64,000 nt of DNA from Symbiodinium natans. Its lineage: Eukaryota > Sar > Dinophyceae > Suessiales > Symbiodiniaceae. Below the pieces are notes generated by a model. The model searched no databases. It was not told the DNA's origin and worked only from the letters and a program-made list of their open reading frames with translations. Location of the stretch: positions 177,501 through 241,500 of the forward strand of contig CAJNDS010002046.1 in NCBI GenBank assembly GCA_905221605.1. The letters are read 5' to 3'. A program made the translations under genes and the position numbers. Positions 30,440 to 42,719 of this stretch are shown piece by piece; the first letter of the stretch is position 1; every line of letters starts with the position of its first letter.

Positions 30440-32600
30440 CTCAACCAAGGAGCAAAGGCCTGTCCTCTTTGCCCTTCCTGCGCCTGCAACTGCACAGGCG
30501 AGCCCATGCTCCTGTGGCTTCTAAGACTCATACTGTAACACACTGTAACAGCTTTTGGGCGGTAAAAAGAATTCTGCAGGCTTTGGGTCGTGCTCTTTGA
30601 GGATCAGGCGCTAGGCTGCTAGGAGCGGCCCTCTGAACTACTGAGCGCAAGACAGCATATACAACACCCAAGCAATGATGGCTCTAGTGGCTTGCTGCGC
30701 AACCGCGCCGTGAACGTAACGTGTGCCGTGAATACGTCCAGGGACACCTACAAATTATGGCCCAAACCCGACTGTCTAGAACCCCAATGTATACGAAGCA
30801 TTACGAAGCTCCAAACTTCTCAAAGCTCCAAAACCCAGACCACATGCAGCGCTCCGAGTCTGGCCAACCGCGACGGGCCGGGCTCAGGATCCTGATGTCA
30901 TTTTGGCTTTGGACCGGTTTGGGAAATTTTGTTGGGCAATTTGTTGGGCAATTTGTTGGGTTTGTGACGTTTGTGCTGGGACGACCCGTGGCAGTTGAAG
31001 GTCAAGGTTTGCGTGGGAGCTCGGAAACCGCAACGCCCGGCATCGGCCGGCATCTGAACACACAATCGAATGTCAAGGGGCACCATGGGCACCATGGGCA
31101 CCATTTTGATACTGCTAGGCAGCTGCTAGGCAGCTGCTAGGCAGGCCTTCAGCGGCTCCCGCTGGGAGGTCTTCGAAGCTTCCGACCTGGTCGTGGCGTT
31201 GGTTGTGGCAAGGATTCTCAGTGCAACGGGCGGGAAGGACGCAGCGGCATCACGCCGCATGGCTGCAGTCTGGAAATGCAAGTTTACCAAAAGTGGGACC
31301 TGGTAAATTGCAAATTCGATATGTTGCAGGCCCGGAGCACTGCGCGCTTTTCAATAGGTTGAAGGTGTTCCGCTGCAACCGTAAGTGAACGAGGCGAGAC
31401 AGTGGCCCAGTCGTCCGGCCTGTCTTCCTCTCCGAGGGTCACCATGGCGACACAAAAGGATGCAATAGCGTGCCCCACCCCCTTCTCCGCACCTTGAATG
31501 TCCTCATTACAATGCAGCACGCTGTGGGGAAACCTGTCTTGTGTAAGCCGAAAGGTCCTAAAGAAACGAGTGGATGTGCTGAAACAACCCTGACGGGTCT
31601 GCGCAAAATTGAACCGAAGCTTGCGAGGCTCTTGCTATCTGACGGCAACAGCATACATACAACATAGTAGTATGCACTCTCTGCACAGTTTGAGGCCCGT
31701 CATTCTTTCTTGCAGTGTTGCGCAGAGTTACCCTGACTGTGTCACTGCAACGATTGCCTGTGGCACACACAAACACACGCATGCACCGACTGAACTTTGC
31801 ACTACTATCAGACCTAGAAGCCCGATCTGCCGTGCAGATCTCCGCTTTGGTCCAGGTACAGGCTACTCAAGCTACCGGGCACCGCCAGGTGTTGCAGTTG
31901 TGCTTCGGATGTTCTGCTGGCATCTGCCTGCGACCTGCACAGAGTCTTTCAAGCTTTCCAAGGTTCAGGCGGGGGGGCTTCGGCGGACAAGGTGTGGCCG
32001 TGTGGCCCCTCTACTACACCATACGGCACCAGCCGACATGCATCAAAATCATTAGTGCCATGTTGGATCGCGTTGTGCAGTTGCGGCCATGTCGTGTCGG
32101 CATACGTTCGCAGAAGATTGCAGCAGGAGAAGTCGCTAAGTCGCCTCTGATTCGGAAAGTATGCGGGCACAACAGTAAAGCCTAGCACGCTCGCAGGGTT
32201 TGCGTCTTGAAATTGCACCAGAACCATGAGGCCCAAACCCAATAGCCCGGTCCATACATCAATCCCGCTGTGGCTCGAGGTTGAAGTTATTGCAAGCAGG
32301 GCTTCCGTTTGGGGACTCGGCACCAGACCTTAAACCCTCGACCCTTAACCCTACCCTTGCTGCCCTTGCTCCTTCCGCGGTTGACAGAGCCACTGCTAAA
32401 AAACAATTCCCCGGAGTGTGAAGACATCCACTCAGAATTTGGAAGACTGCAGTGCCTTGTGAGCTCGAAACCCTAAACCCTCAATACTCCTCAAACCCTA
32501 ACACCCTACCCTTGCTCCTTCTGCGTGCAGTTAACATTCATGCAATTACATGACCATTTGAGATGCGCATGGGCATGCTGTGATTTAAGCATAGATGTGG
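30440..32600. other. no supported gene
   Basis: Intron-like or intergenic. It has short triplications such as TTGTTGGGCAA (about 30930-30960) and GGCACCATG (about 31079-31102), plus a few CCCTAAA-like words near 32330-32510. One weak membrane-like exon candidate on the minus strand (about 32195-32270, VWTGLLGLGLMVLVQF). Confidence 0.3.
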
Positions 32601-32662
32601 GTACAAGTGATCCAGGTCAACAAGCGACCGGTATGTCGGTTTGCAGCGCGGGAATTCATCCT

Positions 32663-33127
32663 TCATTTGCGATCCTTCTTCTTCCCGAGCGTTCCAAATC
32701 CGACAGGTACTGACAGCCTTACGACTTTACGACTGATGCGCATGGAGATTGCATGGACCCTGGTGAGAGAGCCAACTGCAGGAGGCAAATCTGGCATACA
32801 GCATGGTGTCTGGACATGTCCGATGCAGCCGATCTCAAGATGTGGCTGCAACATGCCCTGCGGCTGCAACATGCCCTGCGGCTGCCACATGCCCCGCGGC
32901 TGCAACAGGCTTAGTCCTGGATGTTGTTTACCCTTCTTAACCCTGAGTGCGTAGCCTCTTAAAGCGCCTTGGAGTGCTTCCATGTGCTTCCCTTTCCTTT
33001 GCTCCACCCCTTGCTTTTGGAAGGAGTTTGCGAAACCGGCGGCTTTGCTGACTTCAGCGTGACGTCTTGGCCGAGCCTCCCCAGACTTGTAGGTCATTGA
33101 ATGCGCTTCCTTTAGGGTGAGGGTCAA
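32663..33127 (-). CDS. open frame with Gln-Pro-Gln repeats, doubtful
   Basis: 154-codon minus-strand frame. The middle has a short repeat (QPQGML, three to four copies) produced by an 18-bp tandem repeat at about 32839-32905. The upstream part is basic (SFQKQGVEQRKGKHMEALQG). No splice chain was established. A neighbouring stretch at about 33170-33310 after acceptor aaggttag is open in two frames, one of them ATG-led. Confidence 0.2.
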   Translation of the reverse strand: MTLTLKEAHSMTYKSGEARPRRHAEVSKAAGFANSFQKQGVEQRKGKHMEALQGALRGYALRVKKGKQHPGLSLLQPRGMWQPQGMLQPQGMLQPHLEIGCIGHVQTPCCMPDLPPAVGSLTRVHAISMRISRKVVRLSVPVGFGTLGKKKDRK

Positions 33128-33668
33128 GATGGGTTAAGGGCAATTGGGGGGTTTCGGGTGTTGTCGATTGTTTTACATTGACATGAGGCCCCGGCCCCAG
33201 CTCCCGGCTACAGTATCCTTTACATGCGGGGCATTCTTCTCTGGGCTCACCAAGGCTTGCGCTGAGTGAAACGGCTTCACTCTGCTGAGCGCTTGAATCA
33301 CTCGAATATTCCACTAACCTTCGGCCCCAGCTGCATTTGCTCGCTCGGATTCCGGGTTACAATCTTCGTGCTCATAAAGTGGCCCATTGGAGCTTTTCAC
33401 TCGGGACATGGCAGCAGGTAGGTGGAAACTGGAACGTACACACACAACTCTAGAAGTAGCTAGAGTGGTCTGAGTACCATGTTTCCAAGATGCAACCATC
33501 ACGACCGAAGGTGCATGAGACGCACCTAAACTCGGCAGCAGCGGCTTCAGCAACCTCTACCAGAGAAGCCCCCCATCCGCTCTTGGCAGGTAGAGGTGGA
33601 GCGCGTGCGTGGGGCAGACAGGCAGTTGCACGATTAACTACATATGGGTCCGAGGTTTGAAAGTTGTA

Positions 33669-33687
33669 TCTATATATATATATATAT
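33669..33687. repeat. short TA microsatellite
   Basis: A run of TA units following TATC. Nothing else around it (33.3-34.4 kb) has coding support. Confidence 0.85.
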
Positions 33688-34379
33688 GTGCATTGAAAAA
33701 GTTCAGAAGGTCTGAGACTCTAACGCTTTCTTGGGGCAAGGCGCTGACGAGCTGTCGGGCGTTGACGTTGATGGAGGCGTTCAATGATGATAAAATGACA
33801 AAGCTTGTTCTCCACGCTGCTTGGCTCGGTTCGTTGAGCAAAAGCCCTCTGCCAGACTTCCCCAAAACATCTAGGCTAGACCTGGTTTAGATGCCGCCCT
33901 TGAAGATCATTCTTTGGCAGCCAAGTCCTGGAGGAAGAAAGAGGTCATGCACAAGAAAGGTGAAAGCGGCGGGGACAATTGCAAGGATGATAAGGAGCTT
34001 CCAGAAGAAGAGGCGTGGTCCAAAAGACTAGCCAGAACTGAATGCAGATACTGAAGACGATGTTGGACCAGGCACGAGCTGCTTCGTCCAGCAAAGTTCT
34101 TGCAGAATCGTAAGTGGAATTAAACGCAATAGATTGTATTGGTATGTCGGATGGCGGAACTCGCTTTGAGAGCACAAAAGAGTCAAAGGAACAAGCATCC
34201 ACATGGAGCACAGATTTGTCGACACCTGCAGGCGTCAAGGAAAGCATCGCGGACGATCTGTGGATGTTGGATGACGCTGCACCCTGTGTCACAATGCGCA
34301 GCATGACCGGAGAGCGTCTGGGAAACGGGAATATTCAAGCAAGGTCGGAATCATGAAATACATGCCGGGGGGGGGCATT

Positions 34380-36660
34380 CCTCATGCTTGCAGGGTCAGG
34401 GGTTGTCTGGGGTCTAGTGGGTCTAGTGGGTTTAAGTGGGTTTCGTGGTCCAAGGGTTTGTATGGGCAAGGCAAAGAAGGCAAAGTGGGCGAGTTGCCTT
34501 AATAACGTCTACTGACGTAACTGTCAACCAAATTGGGAGACTTACTTGGGGCCAGTCGCCAACAGTTCAGCTCTTTGCTTGGACTGCCTTGTCCGCCACC
34601 GGCACGGCCCTCGTGACTCGGTGATGTCAGTGATGTGGGGAAAATGCGCGGCGGCTGTGGCCGGAAAAGTGGGAGACGGATCGAGAGACTGGAGACCTCC
34701 GAGACCTCCTTGACCATCGGGGAGGCTGGTTACAGCTAAACGCCAACGACAAATAACTCGACCCAAACTTGATGGACACATCCCTGACCTCTCCCCACAG
34801 GCGTGAGTGATCTCGAGAACATCCCACAAACTACAAGGTCAACAAGCACAGTGGGAAGGGTGGAAGCAAAGCGTGAAGCTTCGCTCGCAGTGTCTGGGAG
34901 TGTTTGGGGCACGACGCCACCAACACTGGGTAAACCGGTAAAACCCTCAAAACATCCCAAAACACCTCAAACTACAATGCTACTACAATTTTACTACGGT
35001 GCCAATACCGTGCTACTACAATGTATTGCGGTGCTATACGGTGCTCAACAGATCCCACCTCAGGGTCCAGGAGGCATCCAGACATCGCCCGTTGAAACGC
35101 GTCTTCTCTCCCAAGGGCTCAGAAAACAATGGCAGTGGCAAAATCTTCAGCCCCATCTTTCAGGCAAAGGAGGTCAAGTTCGGGTGTCAGAGGTTCTGGC
35201 TCCGGGGTCTATTCAGGTCTCAGCTTTAAACAGCATGCATACAGTAGTAGTGTGAGCAGCAGTACTAGCAACACCCTTTCCCCCGGACGTGAACCGGAAC
35301 ACTATCCCGCATCTGTAACAGCCCTTGAACCGAAAAGTAAACCATCCGACACCCTAAGCCCTGGAAATCGTTTGCACCCTGAGGCTGTTTAGAGCAAGGC
35401 AGTATTGAGGGCTTTATCTCTCAGGGCACGCCTTCCAAATCTCCTTTGTTTTGCGCATTGCGTAGCAGGGTGGGGGCTAAGGGTTTCACTGCACCCTTGG
35501 TGAGAAAGGGTGTGGAAACGAAGCGGAACCGATCAAAGCCCTGCCAAGCGCTGGGTCATGCTGGGTCCTCAGCCCAATGATCTGAGCACTGAACTTCACA
35601 AAAGCACCAAAGCCTGGCCCCTCGAAGGGCCCCGAAGCAAGCTAACTTACAAAAAACTCACCAGCCCGTAGCTCGAAGGCTCCAACACCCCATACCGAAC
35701 AGTACCCAAACAATACCGAAGCGCCGTCTCTGAAACACCCCAAGGTCCGAAACATCTCTGAACTCTGAATCAACTAAGGCAGCCGGCATGCCCCATCCCA
35801 GGCTTGGCACTTAAAACCGTCAAAAGCTCACAGCCAGCAAGTCAGCTTGCGCCACCCCTTCAGGGCTTCGGGGGTTCCAGAGGGGGCTGAAAGTTCCATC
35901 TTAGCTTTTCGGCCTTGTTTCGGGTCTGCAGTGCGCATAAACAACAGTCACGTCTGTGCCTGTACTGTGCTGTGTCACCGATGTGCACAAATTGCCAGTG
36001 TCAGATGCTTGCTCCCTGTTCACGCAGTTTGGCCTAATTAAACTTAACTAGAAGCTCGGATTCAATAAGGCAAGATGCTAATCTGAGGGTCATTGAGGGT
36101 AACTGATCCAAGTGTACCCTAAACTCTCGCAACATGGACTTTGCAGGTCCAAGGACCAGAATTTAGCCTTCAAAAGCCGAGCCGTCGCCACAACATAAGG
36201 TTACAGTAGGGCTCGGCTTCCCAAACGTGCATGATATGCCATTCCATACTAGGCGTACACCCGAAAATGCACCATACACACGTAAAGCTGCAGGTCGACC
36301 CCACAGATTCTGGGACCCTTCCACCTCCCTAAACCCAAACAGAAAAAAGGCGCCCCCAAAGCCTTCGTGCAATCAGAGCAATCAGCAACTTCCATGTCAA
36401 TGCCCTGCTCTGCAGCCCAAGAGGCATTGCTAAAGCAGCGGCTTCGTCAGGAGATAATCTCAGCTGCTTATCCTGCTGCAGAGCCCTTAAGATGTTTCTC
36501 GGGCATCACTTGAGTTGGCTCTGAGTAGGCCTAGGTAATCTAAGCAAACTCGAAGCCTTCGAGATGATCACTTTCATGTTTGTTCCAGGTTGGGAAGGCA
36601 GCCTGGGGGGGGATGGGGGGCTGTGGGGTGGGGGGGGGGGGTGGCGCCGCACGAATGCCC
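34380..36660. other. no supported gene; degenerate MITE-end-like site
   Basis: Intergenic or intron-like. At 36036-36062 the words AATTAAAC and AGCTCGGATT occur 9 bp apart. They correspond to the two halves of the terminal repeat of the MITE at 10274-10618, so this may be a decayed terminus. Confidence 0.35.
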
Positions 36661-36663
36661 TGC

Positions 36664-36711
36664 CTGCAGCAGCTTGCCGACTTTCTCATAAGTGCGGATG
36701 CCAGCTTTCTC
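36664..36711 (-). CDS. short single exon, unknown protein
   Basis: A 48-nt minus-strand exon between acceptor cccctcggtag and a GC donor (GCAGGG) reads EKAGIRTYEKVGKLLQ (phase 0-0). The upstream side of the same intron carries long C-tracts (the G-runs at 36603-36645 on the plus strand lie downstream of it). Unknown function. Confidence 0.3.
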
Positions 36712-36719
36712 CTACCGAG

Positions 36720-39700
36720 GGGCTGTTGCGGGAAGGGGCGACCTGAGGCAATCATTGAACTCATTGAACTCGGCGTTTCCTACAAACGTCTAGAGCCTGC
36801 TACAGCCACGCTACAGTGTCCGAGGCCACCCAAGGCAGCTCACAAAGCAACTGAAGCAAAGGATCTAACTACATCTTTGAACACGCATAGCACAGGAACA
36901 GAATTGATTCCTAAGCATGAACTGAATGACTGGCGCGAAAACCATAAGGGTTTTGCATGGAATTGCGTGGAAGCCCCACCTCTCCACGTCTAAGCCACAT
37001 CTTATTTTGGGCTTGACATAGGTGACATAAGAGTGCCCTGAGAGCTCTGAGCGTTTTCATGACATTCCCAGACAAAACTCTTTCTCTTTGCCACGAATGT
37101 TTGTGGATCTCGTGCCGAACAGATTTCTCTCAGCTGAGTTCTATTCCTACGTTCTCTGATTCTACTCCTAACCTATGCCCTAACACCGAGAAAACAGACA
37201 CGAGAGGAGCAACAGAATCGCCAGACATCGCATCAGACGGTCCGGTGGCCTCGTACTGCTCTGTCCATTCGGTCTGGCATCTTAGACAGCTCAAAACAGC
37301 CTAGGGCCTAGGGGCTTTGTATAGGACAGCTCTCAGCAGCTCGCAGCTCTTCAGGCTCTCGAGAAGGTTTCGGTGCCGCGGTGCGTGTGGGTGGCAGTAG
37401 GGCGCACTGGGCGGTGAGGATCTTGGAGTGTGCGACACCGCGCGATGCGAGCCCTGTGGCACTTAAGCAATGGACTGGTTGCGGCTCCGAGACGGGCTTT
37501 AGCGTTGATTCCCAAAGCCGATGCGGGAGACTATGTGGACAATTAACGACACCGCTTGACATGCCAAGTACATCTGATGGAACTATCGATTCGGCAGTCT
37601 ACGCGGTGTCGCCAATGCTTTTGCCGATTCTCTGCATCCTGCACTGGCTTTTACTAACCACGTTAAGGAGCCGCAAAGTAAGCCCAAGAACCTCCAAATC
37701 TTCGGCCCACGCCCTCCTAGGATCCGAAGCCTGCCAAAGCCACCATAGGCCACAACCACAGGCTGAGCAGAAAAGTGCAAGAGTCTTGCAGCAAGACATG
37801 CGGGCGAGGCAATCTGGTCGTACGTCGGTTTTCGGTCCGCTTCGCCCAGCTGGCATGCTTGGAGTCTAGGCTTGGAGTCTAGGCTTCGGGCTCTTGACTT
37901 TGGAGCGTTTTGGAGCGTTGTGGAACGGCGAGGTTTCAATTTGACAGTAAGCACAGGAAAGGGGCTTTCGGTTTACGTCGGAAGGTACATTGTCAACAGC
38001 TCTGAAGCTTTCGTGGTGCCAAGGGCCCGGGGCGGCGCGATAGCCATGAGGGGTGAACCAGGGTTGACCCGGAGGGTGGCATGCCACAAGTGTGCTGGGA
38101 CAAAGCTGACTCCACTTTCTAACAGCGAAGATGCAGCAAAGCCCTACACCGCCTGAATCCGCCAAAGCCCCTTGACATGCAACACGCGTAGAGACATAGA
38201 CACTCACAGGGGCCTTGATCAAGTTGTAGTTCAAGTCTTCAATCCAAACCTCCCACGGAAACGGATACCTCCACTGCCAACAGAAGAGTTGAAGCCGCGA
38301 GCAAAGGATTGAAGATTGACAGGCTTAAGCAGGCTTAGGCAAGCTTAATCGGGGCACCTCACCTCAACACTGCCTCAGAAAAGTCTCAGCTTGTCCGCAG
38401 AGGAACTACTCATTTTTTAGATGCCTGAACTCCTCAAAGTGCTCTCTGCTCCAAGAATTGGACAAACGGCCGAAAACTACCACCCTCCCCATCCACGGGC
38501 ACGCGCGGAAGAATGTGACCTCCGTAGCTTCTTGGATTCTTAGATGGCTTCAGGGGTTTTGATGGGCTTGTTCTTTTCGTTGTAGCATTTGAGGCACCGT
38601 TCCTTCACCAGACGCGCCACAAATAACCTGAACTCCTAAGCATTGGCCCATCTTCAACAGAGACCTCAACTCTCAACCGAAAGTCTTGAGAGCAAACTGT
38701 GTGTGGAAGGGGGTTTATGGCTTGAAGAGTTTAGGGTTTTGACCGTGTCTTTTGTTTGGAAGGCTGGGCAAGACACGAGGCACGATTCTACCTGGTATGC
38801 GAGCCTGTGTGTGAGACTGTAAGGACCGCTAACTTCATGCTACAGCCCGCGCCCTAAAGACTCGAAGCCGGCATGTGGCATTCCAGCTCCAAAGCCTTCG
38901 TTGACCTTCAATGCCTTTTGTTCATCTTCCCCCCCCCCCCCCCCCCCCCAAAACAAAAAAAAAAAAAACGACGCCGGACGCCGCTCTCGTGAATTCCCTG
39001 GACATCAGATCAGGCCTGCCAGTTGTTGATGGGAACTAGCTGGTAGTAGTAACTCCTTAGAGGCCGAAGGCTTGGCTCCCCGCGTCCCCGCGTCCCGTCG
39101 AGATGACTTTTTCTCAGGCTGCCGCGGCTACAGCTACAGACAGCTGAACCCCAACCCTCGTGGAATACCAGGCTGCGTGCTGCTGCCCGAACTGCTTGCA
39201 GATCTGCACAGGATGCACGAAATTGAAGCTCACACAGGGAAGTCATGCCGACACGCAGAAGCCATGGAGCTTGCTAACCCCTTAGAATCGGGTCCGGATT
39301 CAATGCTGCTGAGCTGAACCGTCAATACTCGAACGCAAAGCTTCTGCACTTTTCCCGGCCTCTCTGCCAACCTCTGGGGAGTCGTAGAAATCTCCTCCCA
39401 TGTTCTCCACCTGCAACTCGCAGGAATTGTCAGGGCATTCTCAGAGGCAGCAGACTTTTTCTCACACAAAACGACTAGAGCACATCTTCCAACACATGGA
39501 GCACGACCAGGTATACAAGCACTGTCTTTGTCCTGCACCAAGATCATACGGGGCCAATCGGAACGCACCAGCTGGTGCACTGTCTTACCCATCTGCTCCG
39601 CTCCCAGAAACTTTCGCATTTTGATGCTGTTCCATGCGCCTTTCGGTTGGAGAGACGCTTTCGATGGTTGATATGAAGGCCTCTCGTTCTCGTCCAGCGC

Positions 39701-40300
39701 TCTTCCATTTCTTGGAGCTTGGGATATCCCGATCTCCCCGTTTTTAGACATCAGCATAAACCGTCGTCTGCAAACTTGTGCGTTGCCTTAACAGCCTCAA
39801 CATGCATGAGATTCGTGATATCTTTCAACCCCAATGGAGAGCTGGGAGTTGAGGCTAGAATACAGGAACGTCGCCTAACACCGAAACAGCCCTGAGCCCG
39901 GGAAAGGCGAGGTGTGAATTGTGTGCAGCAGGAAATACCAGAACCCGAGACCTGCACAACCGAGGTGTCAGAGACTCAGAGACTAAATGCTGACCCACGC
40001 TGAGCAAGGTACCCGCCAGTTGGCAGCAGCATTCTCCGTGTTGGCCACGACTACCTGCCGCATGTGGGGTCTCTCGTGGCAAACTTCCCCGCCAAAACAG
40101 CCGGATGCGCCAGCCGATCGCCCATGCTCTGAAAGAAGTTGGAGAACTTCGGGGATGCCACCTGAAGAGGCTGAACAGGCTGAACAGGCGCCATCTTGAA
40201 AGAAGGGGTGGGGCTAGAGTCGGCTAGAGGCTGACTGAAGCCATCGCCGGCCAAGACTCACCCTCTTCCTTCTGAGCCGGAGGCCACTTCTCTCGAGGGC
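36720..40300. other. no phase-supported gene; C17/A12 tract at 38930
   Basis: Long intron-like or intergenic stretch. A C-run directly followed by an A-run sits at about 38930-38966. A minus-strand open frame at 37308-37562 is unsupported by splice context. Confidence 0.3.
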
Positions 40301-40325
40301 AGATACAACACGGCTGCATCCTGAG

Positions 40326-40541
40326 GAGTGAAGGGGAGTGAAGGGGAGTGAAGGGGAGTGAAGAGTGAAGGGGAGTGAAGGAGACTGGCCTGAAGACTTC
40401 AAACAACTCTCTTTTTGTGGGGAAGCTCCAGCCTTGAAACCCTGGCAAGTCCGGGAAAGTTCGGGGGAAAGTTCGGGGGAAAGTTCGGGGGAAAGTTCGG
40501 GGGAAAGTTCGGGGGAAAGTTCGGGGGAAAGTTCGGGGGAG
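40326..40541. repeat. two adjacent minisatellites (10-bp and 12-bp)
   Basis: GGAGTGAAGG repeats occupy about 40326-40381. The 12-bp unit AAGTTCGGGGGA is repeated about eight times at about 40453-40541. Both are purine-rich on the plus strand and create Pro-rich open frames on the minus strand. Confidence 0.92.
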
Positions 40542-41757
40542 CCAAGTGAGATCCCACACCCCACATGCGGCCCAGTCCATGAGAGCGCTCTCCGCTTCGC
40601 GGTAAAGCAGCGTCGTCACCTCGAGCTGCGTGAAAGCATCTTTGCATTTGGAACCTGACCTTTTGAGCCTTTTGAGGTTTTGGCAGTATAGAAGCCTTGT
40701 CCACAAGCAGTGCCGGACGTTCGCATTGCTTTCACATCTGGTCTGCTGCAGCTCACACTGAGATGAGCCCGGGAGCAAGCAACTTATGGCATTAAGAGAT
40801 TTGTTACATGTGGCACTGGAGGCTTGCGCAAGGTGATGCAGAGTTACCCCGAGCTGCCACTACGTCACTACGAGTAGCGGCAGCTCCTTAAAGCTGAAAA
40901 CTTGCAGCGATGTCCAAAAATGTTCCATCCCAGTTGCAAAGCCTGGCGAACCCTGAAATTGTCAAAGGTCCCGGACTCTTTGCCACTTCGGTACATGCTG
41001 CTAAACGGTCTGGGGTCCAGAATCCGTATGGCCCGCACATCCTCATCCACGAGGGACGTCTTGAGGTCGCGGAAATATTCCCCATTCCACAGCTTCCTCT
41101 TCAGAGGCTTCATGGAGTGCCGAATCCGAAAGAAGCTTGACATTATGATCCGAACCTTGGTTTTTGGAACCCTTGGCTTGCGAATCAAGGCTCAAATCCG
41201 AAACCTCAGAGCGCGGTATTGGGGCGAAGGTTACGGGCTGATGCTTCAGCCATGATCAGAAGGCTGGGTGGTGGCGCATATGGCATATGGGGCTGATAAG
41301 TAGAGCGGCCCGAATAGTAAGAATGTTGGTGGACATGTGTCTATCTCTAACTCAGTGCTTCTTTGATAGCATCTGCCATTGTGAGCCAAGGCCTGTACAT
41401 GCATGCACTTGGACTGAGATCTGTCACAAAGCTCTGAACAATGGGTCCTAAGATGAGGCTCGCACGTCGCGAAGCTCTTCGCTAACGGCAGCGTCGCCTC
41501 CCAGGGCAAGACAAGAAGAGGTGCTCCGTCGCACTTATCTTCCTGTCTTTATGTAGTTTATGGATTTGGTGCTTAATTTTCCTCGTATCTGCTGTTCTTC
41601 TTCTGTTCATAGTATTTTCTTTGCTTGTCTTGTCGTTTAGGCTTACTTGGCAGTACTTTGCTTTCTTTCCTCTTTCCACACCTTCGGTGTGGGGTTGTTA
41701 GATGTTAAACTCAACTCTTCTCCTCGCCCGGAATCTTCTTCTTGTCCGGTCTACTCC

Positions 41758-42088
41758 TAGAGACTCCCTGGAGTGCCCAACCTCAGAGATTGTCTGGAGT
41801 GCCCACCCCCACCCGCAAACCGCTGGAGTGCGCAATGTCAGAGTCTTCCTGGAGCGCCCAACCCCCCTGGAGTGCCCAAACCAGAGGCTCCAATCGCAGA
41901 GTCTCCCTGGGGTGCCCAACCCCAAAGGCTCCATATAGTGCCCAACTCCAGAGTCCTGCTGGAGGGCCCCAACCGCAGAGTCTCCCTGGAGTGCGCAGCG
42001 TGCCCAACCCCAGACTCGCTGGAGTGCCCTGGTCTCCCTGGAGTGCCGAACCCCAGAGTCTCCCTGGAGTGCCCAACCCCAATCCAAG
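41758..42088. repeat. degenerate 30-bp minisatellite
   Basis: About ten variable copies of a unit like GAGTCTCCCTGGAGTGCCCA followed by ACCCCA. Unit length varies between about 24 and 36 bp. All three frames on both strands stay mostly open, so the long minus-strand frame across it (to 42713) is not accepted as coding. Confidence 0.88.
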
Positions 42089-42719
42089 TAAGGTGGGGAT
42101 GTTCGAAGTAAAATAAGTGTTTGTGTTCTTCCTTTTTGCTTTCCTTCCTTCTCTCGATTTGGTTGGAGCTCAGCAGGGGCAGGGCATCCGATGAATGTGT
42201 CCACCCCAAATCTAGCATACTCCACCTCCTACCTGCTGCCCCTCTGCGTAGCAAACGGCTTGGAACGGCCCAAAGCTGAAAACTGAACGCTTCGCTTCGG
42301 GGACTCGGTTGCGTCAGCTTCTCACATTGGAGCCCGCGGAGCTCCAGCGGATACACCACCCCGCCGCCCACCAAAGCGGATGAATGGTGATGAAACGTGA
42401 TCACCCCCCCCCACCCACCCACCAAGCAGATGCACTGGTGATGAAACGTAATCGCTCCCCCCCCACCCCCCACCCCCCAACACCCAAAGAACCCGAAGAG
42501 CGCTGTCCAGGTAGCACGGATTTCGGTCAAGGCGCGCGACATGACCCGGCCATCTGTGCGCGCGACCTCTAGCCGAAGGAACGAGCCTTGAGCAGCGCCC
42601 CGAGGTCTTCTTGGCTGTCGTAAGCCGCATCCTGGGAGGGAAAAGCGATGGCAAGCTTGGGGAAGCTTTTTTGCGTGCCCAGTGCCCTCACATGTCCCCC
42701 CAGCTCCCGGCATCTGAGC

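Noticed and set aside
41698-42713. 291-codon and shorter frames across 41.7-42.7 kb
   Set aside because: They run through the 30-bp minisatellite and C-tracts in every frame.
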